A stretch of DNA of 64,000 bases from Collinsella aerofaciens (lineage in GTDB: Bacteria; Actinomycetota; Coriobacteriia; Coriobacteriales; Coriobacteriaceae), in NCBI RefSeq assembly GCF_028209885.1, contig NZ_JAQLEM010000006.1, forward strand, positions 28,183 through 92,182, written 5' to 3'. Each line of letters starts with the position of its first letter. Positions within the stretch are counted from its first letter, which is position 1. Positions 48,254 to 55,818 of this stretch are shown one piece after another. Both the position numbers and the translations under genes were made by a program. The notes beneath the pieces are model-generated. The model was not told where the DNA came from. It made no database searches and saw only the letters and a list, made by a program, of their open reading frames with translations.

Positions 48254-48267
48254 TGTAATCGTTTTCA
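48254..48267. promoter_or_regulatory. LacI-family operator (distal) upstream of scrA
   Basis: Second exact copy of minus-strand TGAAAACGATTACA. The 26-bp centre spacing places both on nearly the same DNA face. Confidence 0.75.
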
Positions 48268-48354
48268 TAGTAGGGTGAACGGTAGGAAATAACGGGCGAA
48301 TGGTAGTTTTGAGACAAACATAAGGGCTCAGAGGCAGGCAGACGTGCCCAAAAT

Positions 48355-49335
48355 CTAGACATTCATAAGCTGATGGCCGAGTTTGAGCGTCTTTAGACCG
48401 CTCTCCCCCTCCACGCCATCGAGCGTGTTGAGCAACATATTGGTCGCCTCGACGCCACTGGTCAGGTAGCCATAATGCACGGTGGGAATACCGCCCGTCA
48501 GCGCGCGCAAAAACGCGTTGTCGCCAAAACCGCTTACGCGATGCATGCCCTCGCCCACGCCGCGAACCTCATCGATGGCACGAAGCGCGCCCGCCGCCAT
48601 GGTATCGGTCGCGCACGCGATAAACGAAACATCGGGAGCGACGGAAAGCAGTTCACGTGCTGCACCATAGCCTGAGTCGAGCGTAAACGAGCCCAGGCGA
48701 ATCAAGGCGGCATCGAGCGGGTTACCCGCGGCGCGCAAGCCGGCCTCAAAACCGCGACGGCGGTCATAACCGGCCGCGCGGTCCTCTTCGGTAACACCGA
48801 TGTAGGCGATTTTGCCCTCAGCACGCTTCGCGAGCGCCTGACCCAGCTCGAAAGCGGCCTCGAAATCATCGTGATAAACACACGCCGCGCCCTCGACGTT
48901 TTGACCAATGACCACAAGGGGTACGCGACAAGACTCAATCGCTCGACGGTGCTCGCCGGTGATCATGGTTGCCACCAGCACGATGCCGTCGACCGGGTGG
49001 TTTTGGAATAAATCGAGATATTCGAGCTCGCGATCGGAGACGTTGTCGGTATTGGCAAGCAACATCTGGTACCCGCGGCGGCCAAGCACCTGCCCGATGC
49101 CCGCCGTAATGCGGCTCACCGACTCGGAATTAATCTTAGGCACGATGACGCCGATGAGCTTGGTGGAGCCGGTACGCAGCGCGCGAGCCTGGCTGGACCG
49201 CACGTATCCGGTCAGCTCAATCGCCTGCTTAATGCGCTCGGCCTTGTCCGCCGAGATATACCCACCGTTGAGGTAGCGCGAGACGGCGGCGCTCGAAACG
49301 CCGGCCAGCTCGGCCACATCTTTCATCTTTACCAC
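48355..49335 (-). CDS. LacI family transcriptional repressor of the sucrose genes
   Basis: 326 residues. The N-terminal helix-turn-helix reads MKDVAELAGVSSAAVSRYLNGGYIS with a hinge helix SSQARALRTGSTKLIGVIVP, then a periplasmic-binding-protein-like sugar domain (VDGIVLVATMI, IAYIGVTEEDRAAGYDRRRGFE, FIACATDTMAAGALRAI). I start it at GTG 49335, preceded by GGGGG, giving MVKMKDVAEL; ATG 49326 is an alternative. It lies upstream of scrA-scrB on the same strand and has a similar operator in its own promoter. Confidence 0.9.
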   Translation of the reverse strand: MVKMKDVAELAGVSSAAVSRYLNGGYISADKAERIKQAIELTGYVRSSQARALRTGSTKLIGVIVPKINSESVSRITAGIGQVLGRRGYQMLLANTDNVSDRELEYLDLFQNHPVDGIVLVATMITGEHRRAIESCRVPLVVIGQNVEGAACVYHDDFEAAFELGQALAKRAEGKIAYIGVTEEDRAAGYDRRRGFEAGLRAAGNPLDAALIRLGSFTLDSGYGAARELLSVAPDVSFIACATDTMAAGALRAIDEVRGVGEGMHRVSGFGDNAFLRALTGGIPTVHYGYLTSGVEATNMLLNTLDGVEGESGLKTLKLGHQLMNV

Positions 49336-49350
49336 GAGCACCCCCGTCGT

Positions 49351-49364
49351 TGAAATCGCTTTCA
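49351..49364. promoter_or_regulatory. LacI-type operator upstream of the lacI-family gene
   Basis: TGAAATCGCTTTCA, near-palindromic and similar to the scrA operators; it lies just downstream of a -10-like TATTAT (minus strand 49372-49367). Suggests autorepression. Confidence 0.6.
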
Positions 49365-49429
49365 CCATAATACCCGCGAACGCGCTTAACCAATCAACTC
49401 GCCCATCCAGGTCGAGCAAACGTCAGCGA

Positions 49430-49529
49430 GCGGGCAGCTGCCGTGGCGAGGTGCCGCGAAAGAGGAGCGAAGCGTACTTTATGTACGCGAGCGACGGTTT
49501 GAGCGGCAGATCGTCCGGCAGATGCCCGC
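49430..49529. repeat. Structured hairpin element, copy 2
   Basis: A long interrupted hairpin: GCGGGCA / TGCCCGC, TGCCG / CGGCA, CGA / TCG and TGCCGC / GCGGCA outer pairs, then the apical module 49454-49508 with GAAAGAGGAGCG, GCGTAC / GTACGC and GAGCGACGGTTTGA. Its module is roughly 87% identical to copy 1. The base pair GCCGC / GCGGC here replaces GCCGT / ACGGC there, a compensatory change. It lies between the lacI-family gene and the end of the Pel operon. Confidence 0.8.
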
Positions 49530-49635
49530 GCAGCGTCGAGCGGTCCGGCGTTCGGCAGAACGCCGGAACATAAGAGCCCGGCAGATGCCCGCGCAGCGTC
49601 GAGCGGTCCGGCGTTCGTTAGAACGCCGGAACATA
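49515..49635. repeat. Two tandem copies of a 63-bp repeat
   Basis: Unit starts CCGGCAGATGCCCGCGCAGC at 49515 and again at 49578; each contains a TCCGGCGTTC / GAACGCCGGA hairpin. The first copy overlaps the right arm of the preceding hairpin element. The second ends at the DUF4956 stop codon, so the hairpins could mark the 3' end of the Pel operon mRNA. Confidence 0.85.
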
Positions 49636-49636
49636 G

Positions 49637-50302
49637 TTATCCATGATACTCGCCGTTGTACTGGATGAGGGTCAGGTCCTCAACGCCATCGAGCGTGCGA
49701 ATCGCGTCGGCATAGGGCATGTCCACGCCGTCCGAGAATACCTCCACGGCCATCTCGACTTTGTCGCCGTGCATCGTCTTGGACTTAACGGTGAACTTGG
49801 TACGCCCAAACGCGCGCACGATATCGTCGCCGGTGGTCTGGCCCGTGTAGTGAATGACCATCATGTACACGCGCGCCTTGTCCTGATGGCTCGCAAACCC
49901 GGCGATCATCACCACGATCACCACCGCCGTGAGCCCCACGAGCGCGTACATGCCGGCGCCGGCCGTAATGCCCGTGGTAATGGCCCAAAACAGATACAGC
50001 AGGTCGAGCGGGTCCTTGACCGCCGTACGATAGCGGACAATAGACAGAGCACCGACCATACCGAGCGAGATGACCACGTTCGTCGAGATCGCGAGCGTGA
50101 CCATGCAGGTGAGCACGCACATGCCCACGAGCGTCACGGCAAAGCTGCGCGAATACACCACGCCGGTAAAAAAGCGCTTGTACACGTAATAGATCAGGAT
50201 GCCCATGGCGAGCGCCACGAGCAGCGAAAGGCCGATCTTGGCAGGGTCGACCTGGCCAAACGCCTCCAAGACGGAGTTCTTAATAAAGTCCCTGGTGCTC
50301 AT
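49637..50302 (-). CDS. DUF4956 membrane protein
   Basis: 221 residues with about four membrane helices in the first 140 (LSLLVALAMGILIYYVYK, FAVTLVGMCVLTCMVTLAIS, YLFWAITTGITAGAGMYALVGLT and following), with the conserved GMVGALSIVRYRTAVKDPLD loop. A cytosolic C-terminal domain of about 85 residues follows. The family is of unknown function but often found beside VTC-domain and CotH genes, as here. Last gene of the Pel operon; it starts 3 bp after the VTC gene. Confidence 0.88.
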   Translation of the reverse strand: MSTRDFIKNSVLEAFGQVDPAKIGLSLLVALAMGILIYYVYKRFFTGVVYSRSFAVTLVGMCVLTCMVTLAISTNVVISLGMVGALSIVRYRTAVKDPLDLLYLFWAITTGITAGAGMYALVGLTAVVIVVMIAGFASHQDKARVYMMVIHYTGQTTGDDIVRAFGRTKFTVKSKTMHGDKVEMAVEVFSDGVDMPYADAIRTLDGVEDLTLIQYNGEYHG

Positions 50303-50305
50303 GGT

Positions 50306-51097
50306 CTAAATTTCCCCTCGGTTCCCAAAATCCGATTCCCAGTAGTTAAATCCGCGCAGGTAGGCGGTCTTGTCATAACACAGGCAGTACTTGGAGACCG
50401 CCGTAAGCTCGGCCGCGCCCGGCGGCACCATATCGCGCACCAGCTGCGGACAAAACTCAGTAAACTTGACCTCCATCACCAGCTTGCCGGGCTCCAGGAC
50501 CGGCAGCGCGGGCGGCGTCGCGTCAAAGATATCGAAGCTTCCCACCGCGGCACGCACGTTCATGTCAAACGTAATGCGCACGGTGCCCTCATCCATCACC
50601 CACGGCTCGCGCTCGTAGTCCACGATGGTCCGCGGGCGCATCATGTTGCAGATGCACTCGATGTAGAACTCGCGACAGAGCGGATAGGGGCTCCTCAGCA
50701 AAAAGTCGTAGTCGCAAGCCAGAATCTGCTCAAACTCGCCGCGCGTAAGTGGCGCATCCTCCTTGTAAATCCAGCTACCGTACTTCTTTTTGCGCTCGAG
50801 CTTAATCACCTTGTCGCTGCCGTTATAGATGCGCACGCGATACTTTTTACGCATGAGAATGCCGGCGTCTTTTTCCTCGTAGGCCGAGTTGCAGTAGTCG
50901 TCAAAATACAGGCTGCGAATAGTGTAACCGCCCGCCCGCGCATGCTTGTCCAGCATAAACACCGGCGCCATGCGACAGGCAAGTGCGGCGTGCTCGCCCT
51001 CGCTAATAAGATATTTGAGCTCGTGGCGGTAACGCTCCTGCGTGGTACGCACAGGCGGAGCCGCCAAGCGCTCGAGCAGCGCGCTAGCCCTCCTCAT
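50306..51097 (-). CDS. VTC domain protein (polyphosphate polymerase family)
   Basis: 263 residues. The VTC fold tunnel-enzyme motifs are visible: RYRHELKYLIS at the N-terminus, SLYFDDYCNSAYEEK, KKYRVRIYNGSDKVIKLERKKKYGSWIYKE, RPRTIVDYEREPWV, RITFDMNVRAA and VMEVKFTEFCP. These basic and acidic residues match the family that polymerises polyphosphate from ATP in yeast. A role in polyphosphate or in modification of exported polymer is inferred. The gene overlaps cotH by 14 bp. Confidence 0.85.
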   Translation of the reverse strand: MRRASALLERLAAPPVRTTQERYRHELKYLISEGEHAALACRMAPVFMLDKHARAGGYTIRSLYFDDYCNSAYEEKDAGILMRKKYRVRIYNGSDKVIKLERKKKYGSWIYKEDAPLTRGEFEQILACDYDFLLRSPYPLCREFYIECICNMMRPRTIVDYEREPWVMDEGTVRITFDMNVRAAVGSFDIFDATPPALPVLEPGKLVMEVKFTEFCPQLVRDMVPPGAAELTAVSKYCLCYDKTAYLRGFNYWESDFGNRGEI

Positions 51098-52853
51098 ACG
51101 TGTCCTCCACGACCTTACCGCCGTCTTGCACGTAAAAACACTTCATGCCGTAGTGCTTGCCGTCGTCGGTCACATAGTAGTCAAACGCATCTTGCGTATA
51201 GCCGTCGGAGTTGGTGGCACGCACGCGCACAAAATACTGGCCGGCATCGGGCGCATCGCAGGTAACCTCGGGAAGCAGCACGTCCTCGGCCTTAAAGACC
51301 ACATCGCCAATGGCATAGTCGCGCGCCAGCTCCACGGTGTAGCGAATGTCGCGCGCCTCAAAGTCGTAGGACGCATCCCAATTAATACGCAGCTTACCGT
51401 TATCGATCTGCGGCACGCCGATGTAGAACGGCATGGGCTTTTTAAAACTCTCGCGAAAGCTCTTGTAGTTCTCCTCGATCTCGGAGGGAATCGCCGCGGC
51501 GATCTGCTCGTATTGGTCCTTGGTGACAGGCAGATTGTCGATATCGGGCGAAGCAAAGACCAGGGATTCAGTCACATCGCGGTAGTGCTTGATCATCTTG
51601 CTCAGGCGTGCCTCGGTCATATACGAGCGCAAGTCCTTGACGGCACGGTCGAGTTCGCTGCGGAACGACTTGCTGCGCAACGCGCGGTTAAACAGCACGT
51701 TGCCCCAGTAGTTACTTGCGCCGCGCTCCCAGCTCGCGTAGTCCGAAAACCCGGTAAGAGAAAGCTCCAGCTTACGCAGCATGCCGTCGTTATCCCAATC
51801 TAAAAAGTACCAGGTATTTGAGTTGAGCGGGCTGTACAGATAGCAGTTACGGTTCTGCGTATCGCAGTTGCCCGTCAGGATCTGAAACGCCAGCCAATAG
51901 ACCAGATTTTCGGTATCAAAGTAGGTGCCGAGCACGTCGTCGATCTTTTGCGATTCGTCGTTGAGCGCATCGAGCATCTCGATGAGCTTGGTGTGGTCCG
52001 AATCGCCCTTAATCTCGAGCATGCCCTCAAATTTAGCCTGGTTGTAGTCGGGATCGTCGGCGAGCTTAATGGTATCCTCGTAGCGATGGAAATCGAAGCT
52101 GTTCACCTTGTACAGACGCCCGCTCTTATCCAAGCCGTGCGCTTTAAGCGCCGTCTTGTTGAGCTGCTCCACCTGCGTAAACAGGCCGTAGTCCTCAAAG
52201 GTGTCGTTGGACTTTTCGGTCTGGTCGCACACCCACAGATGCACAAACTGCGTGCGCAGGCCCATCATCTGGGGAATCCCACGGATAAGGTCGTAGGCCA
52301 TCTTGTTGCGAAAACGCATACCCTCGCCCATGTGCTTGTTGAGCGCAATCGCGCGCTGTTGGCGCCAGGTACCCTTGCCCTTTTTGAGCTCCACCTTGTA
52401 ATTCTATTGCGAGTTATTGCTCGATGTCTGACCGCGCACCTGCACAGTGGCATTGGGCGCTTCCTCGCCATAGCCAACCTCGCCGGCCACCGGGCCGTCT
52501 TCGTCGCCCGGCTGCAGCAGGCCCATAACCTGATAGCGCGTCACGCCCATGTCGGCATAGTCATACACCGAGTACGTGTTGATCTCGGCCCAGCTGTGGT
52601 CGGTGTTCTCGGAGCTGTTGCCGCGCGAGACCGTAAGGTACATGGTCACAATGCCTGAGTCGTCGTAGACCTCGTACAGCTCATCTTTATCGCGTAGGTG
52701 CTTGGTACCGTCCGAGGACTCGGCCTTTTTAATCTTATCCTGCTTTTTGACCTTTTTGGTCGAGGAGTCTTCCTGCACCGAGCAGCCCGAAAGCAACAGC
52801 GCACCGGCAGCCGCCTCAAACAGGCGACGGCGAGACATCATCCTATCGGTCAT
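51084..52853 (-). pseudogene. cotH: CotH-family kinase-like lipoprotein gene interrupted by one in-frame amber codon
   Basis: The frame reads MTDRMMSRRRLFEAAAGALLLSGCS, a twin-arginine-type signal with a lipobox, then a CotH domain start (ATVQVRGQTSSNNSQ). At 52406-52404 a TAG stops it. The very same frame continues NYKVELKKGKGTWRQQRAIALN to 51084 with CotH kinase features (NCDTQNRNCYLYSP, YFLDWDNDG) and a C-terminal domain. With one sense codon the product would be 589 residues. The start ATG 52853 has GGGGAGG upstream and overlaps pelG by 11 bp. No other damage is seen, so the lesion is recent or read through. Confidence 0.85.
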
Positions 52854-54387
52854 CAGAACCTCCCCAATGTTTGCGATAAACGCGAACTACTGCGCGCTCA
52901 AACGCGCCATGTGGCTCACCCTTATGGCGACCTTCCTCATAGCGCTGCTCGGCACGATCGAGCACCCGACCAAGTTCGGTAAACCAGCCCGTTTTGTCGG
53001 TCGCAACAATGGGCTGCTGGCTCAAGATACGATACGGCAAGTTGGCGGTATAGGTATCGAGCCGCAGCAGCGCCACGATAAAAAACACCGCCGCACCCAA
53101 CAAAAAGCCAAAGCCGTAAAACTGCTGCGGCAAGAGCAGAGAAACGGCAGTCGCCAGCCCGGCCACACTGGCAAACAGCCCCGAGGCCAGCACGGCCCCC
53201 TTGTAGTCGGTAAAGTACAGCAAGATGAGCATCACCGTATTGCCCACGGCATACAGGCCATAGCCCACGCACAGCGTGCGAAAATACCCATGCATAAGGT
53301 TGTTAAAGCCCAACGGTAAGGCCGACAGCACCGTGGTCTCGAGCGAGATGACCGCCGCTGTCACAAACAACTGCTTGAGCGCGCAAAAGCGCAGTTCGCT
53401 GTTGAGCGTGGCAAGCATTTCCTCCTCGGCCACCACAATGTCGCCCACCACACCACCGTCGTTGAACAGGCTGTAGTAGTCGCGGTAGCGTGGATAGAAG
53501 TTGACCTCGACCGAGACCACAAAGTTGACGGTCGTGACCAGGATCGTCAAAAACGCGATCAGCGCCGGCACATCGTGGTAGGGCGCACCATAAAACAAGC
53601 CCTTGACCTGCACGCCAATGGGACCGGCCCAAATTATCACCAAGTGCGCAAAGAGGCCCAGGTTGGTAAACAAGCCCGTGAGCGCCAACGGCATAAACTG
53701 ATCAAGCCACCGCAAATACAGCCAGGGGCTGCGTTCGCTCTGCGGAAAAAACCGGTACAGCAGTACCACGTCCCAGGCGAGCATGACGCCATAGCCCAGA
53801 GCAATTGACGCCAAAAGGCCCTCGACCGGCGGCAGTCCCAGCGCCAGCGCGGCCAGGGCGCACAGGCACGCCACGCCAATGGCAGCCGCAAAGCTGCAAA
53901 GGATACCGCGGTAATCCTTGATGGCCGTGAGGTAACTCATGCCGTTCCAGTTGACGATCATAATATTGAACAGCCACAGGCACAGCAGCCCCTGCAGCAG
54001 CGTGGCGCCCGAGAACAGCAAAAAGACGCCGTAGAGCACCGTGCCCGCAACGAGCATGATGGCGTTGGAGCCCCAAAACGAAGGCAGGATCTCATCCTCG
54101 CGCTCGGCAAAGAGCATATCGGCCAAAAAGCGCGTGACCGGCATAGAGAAAAAGCTCGTGAGCGTAAGCGACGCCAGCAGCGTATAGGTCACCATGCACA
54201 CCAGCAGATCCTGGTTGGCTCGGCCCACGCCCCACAGACCGCACAGCACCAAGATACTCACCTGGAGCAGCACGCCCAACAGCATGGGGCCCGTGCACAC
54301 AATGCCGGCGTAGCCGTAAGCGCGCATCGTGGCAAACAGACCCTTACGCCTAAACAGGCGCTTGAGCTCAAAACCGATTCCGGCCAC
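52843..54387 (-). CDS. pelG: PelG-like exopolysaccharide membrane protein
   Basis: 514 residues with about 12 membrane helices. N-terminal MAGIGFELKRLFRRKGLFA is the PelG signature; later FYPRYRDYYSLFNDGG and FNNLMHGYFRTLCVGYGLYAVGN also fit. In Pseudomonas, PelG is the polytopic component that with PelD, PelE and PelF makes and exports Pel. It starts 3 bp after the pelF stop. Confidence 0.93.
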   Translation of the reverse strand: MAGIGFELKRLFRRKGLFATMRAYGYAGIVCTGPMLLGVLLQVSILVLCGLWGVGRANQDLLVCMVTYTLLASLTLTSFFSMPVTRFLADMLFAEREDEILPSFWGSNAIMLVAGTVLYGVFLLFSGATLLQGLLCLWLFNIMIVNWNGMSYLTAIKDYRGILCSFAAAIGVACLCALAALALGLPPVEGLLASIALGYGVMLAWDVVLLYRFFPQSERSPWLYLRWLDQFMPLALTGLFTNLGLFAHLVIIWAGPIGVQVKGLFYGAPYHDVPALIAFLTILVTTVNFVVSVEVNFYPRYRDYYSLFNDGGVVGDIVVAEEEMLATLNSELRFCALKQLFVTAAVISLETTVLSALPLGFNNLMHGYFRTLCVGYGLYAVGNTVMLILLYFTDYKGAVLASGLFASVAGLATAVSLLLPQQFYGFGFLLGAAVFFIVALLRLDTYTANLPYRILSQQPIVATDKTGWFTELGRVLDRAEQRYEEGRHKGEPHGAFERAVVRVYRKHWGGSDDR

Positions 54388-54390
54388 CGG

Positions 54391-55818
54391 CTACTCCCCC
54401 TCTCTGGGCAGGTTAAACGCACGCGCCGTCTCGTCGTACAGCGCGCGATAGTTGGCGAGCATCTGCTCGTGCAAGAAGTACGTGGCAACGCGACGCTGGC
54501 CGCGCTCCCCCATCTCAATGCGACGAGCGCGGCATGTGCACATGCGTTCCATGGCATCGGCCAAGCCCTTGCGATACATTGGCGGCGTCACAAAACCCGC
54601 CACGCCAAAGTCGTCGCCCGGGGCGCCTTCGAGAAGCTCGCGACAGCAGCCCACCTCAGTCGTCACGCAGGGACGGCGCGCTGCAAGCGACTCCAGCACG
54701 CTGAGCGGCTGGCCCTCGGAGATGCTCGTCAAAATGGTAAAGTCGAGCTTTTCCATGTACTCGACCACGTTGACGCGGCCGGTAAAGATCAGGTCGCGCA
54801 CGCCCAGGGTTTCGACCAGCGCGTGGCACTCGGCACCGTACTCCTCGTCGTCCACGCCACCCATGATGTGCAGACGCACCTTGGGCAGGCGCTCGTGCAG
54901 CTCAAAGAAGGCATAAATCATGGTCTTGACATCCTTGATGGGCGCCAGGCGCACCACCGCGCCAATGTCCACCCAGCCGTCATCGATCTTTAAGGGAATA
55001 TCCTTAAAGCGATCGAACTGGATGCCGTTGGGGATGACCAGGCATTTGTCCGCATCGCAGCCCATATCAATCTGCGTCTTGCGGGCGTTATGGAACAAAC
55101 TCGTCACGCGGAAGGCGCGGCGGTAAATCTCCTCCGAAAGCAGGTAGAAAAAGCGAATCCAGCGGTCCTTAAACGACGGCACCACCCAATCGGCGCGAAT
55201 GATCTCTTCCTCGCGCTCGCGGGTATAGATGCCATGCTCGGTCAGCAGCACCGGCGCATGGTGAACGCTTGAGCCCAGGCAGGCGAGCAGGCCACCGTAG
55301 CCGGTCGAGATGGCATGGTACACATCGGCCACCGGCACCTCGCTGCCCAACAGGTAGAGCACGGGCAGCAACATGGAGCGCATGGTGTGGAATGCATCGG
55401 CAAAGGGCGTGTAGGGATACTCGGCCAGGCACACATCGCGAAAGATATCCATAAACGTGCGGCTCTGCAAAAACGAGAGCGGATGCACGCGACGGCGGTG
55501 GAAGATATCGAATAACACGTCCCAGTCCGGATTGGAGAGCGACACCAGGCGGCGTAGCGCCTCGCGCTCGCGGTCGTTAAAACTGGCTTCATGTTGCTCG
55601 CCCGAAAGCCGCAGGGCATCGTCCAGGAACACCTCGTGCACCTCGACCACGTTGCCGGGCAGCTCGTAGACAAATTTGCCGCGGTCGGCAGTATGCGCGC
55701 CAATCACCCACAGCACGAACTCGTGCTCGGGCATGGCCTGGATATAGCCATGCATCCAGGTAGATACGCCGCCGTGCACATAAGGGTAGCAACCCTCGAG
55801 TACCAAGCAGATTCTCAT
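54391..55818 (-). CDS. pelF: PelF-like glycosyltransferase (GT4)
   Basis: 475 residues. Cytosolic retaining glycosyltransferase that polymerises the Pel backbone, using UDP-linked amino sugars. N-terminal MRICLVLEGCYPYVHGGVSTWMHGYIQAM is diagnostic, with LLTEHGIYTREREEEI, VIPNGIQFDRF, VVRLAPIKDVKTMI and the SISEGQPLSVLESLAARRP (EX7E) motif. It overlaps the DUF2194 gene by ATGA. Confidence 0.95.
   Translation of the reverse strand: MRICLVLEGCYPYVHGGVSTWMHGYIQAMPEHEFVLWVIGAHTADRGKFVYELPGNVVEVHEVFLDDALRLSGEQHEASFNDREREALRRLVSLSNPDWDVLFDIFHRRRVHPLSFLQSRTFMDIFRDVCLAEYPYTPFADAFHTMRSMLLPVLYLLGSEVPVADVYHAISTGYGGLLACLGSSVHHAPVLLTEHGIYTREREEEIIRADWVVPSFKDRWIRFFYLLSEEIYRRAFRVTSLFHNARKTQIDMGCDADKCLVIPNGIQFDRFKDIPLKIDDGWVDIGAVVRLAPIKDVKTMIYAFFELHERLPKVRLHIMGGVDDEEYGAECHALVETLGVRDLIFTGRVNVVEYMEKLDFTILTSISEGQPLSVLESLAARRPCVTTEVGCCRELLEGAPGDDFGVAGFVTPPMYRKGLADAMERMCTCRARRIEMGERGQRRVATYFLHEQMLANYRALYDETARAFNLPREGE

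Noticed and set aside
49515-49635. Tandem units as a CRISPR array
   Set aside because: Only two contiguous units with no unique spacers and no cas genes.
52404-52406. Pyrrolysine decoding of the cotH TAG
   Set aside because: No pylT-like tRNA or SECIS/PYLIS-type signal is visible in the window, and relatives have Lys here, so a simple nonsense change is more likely.
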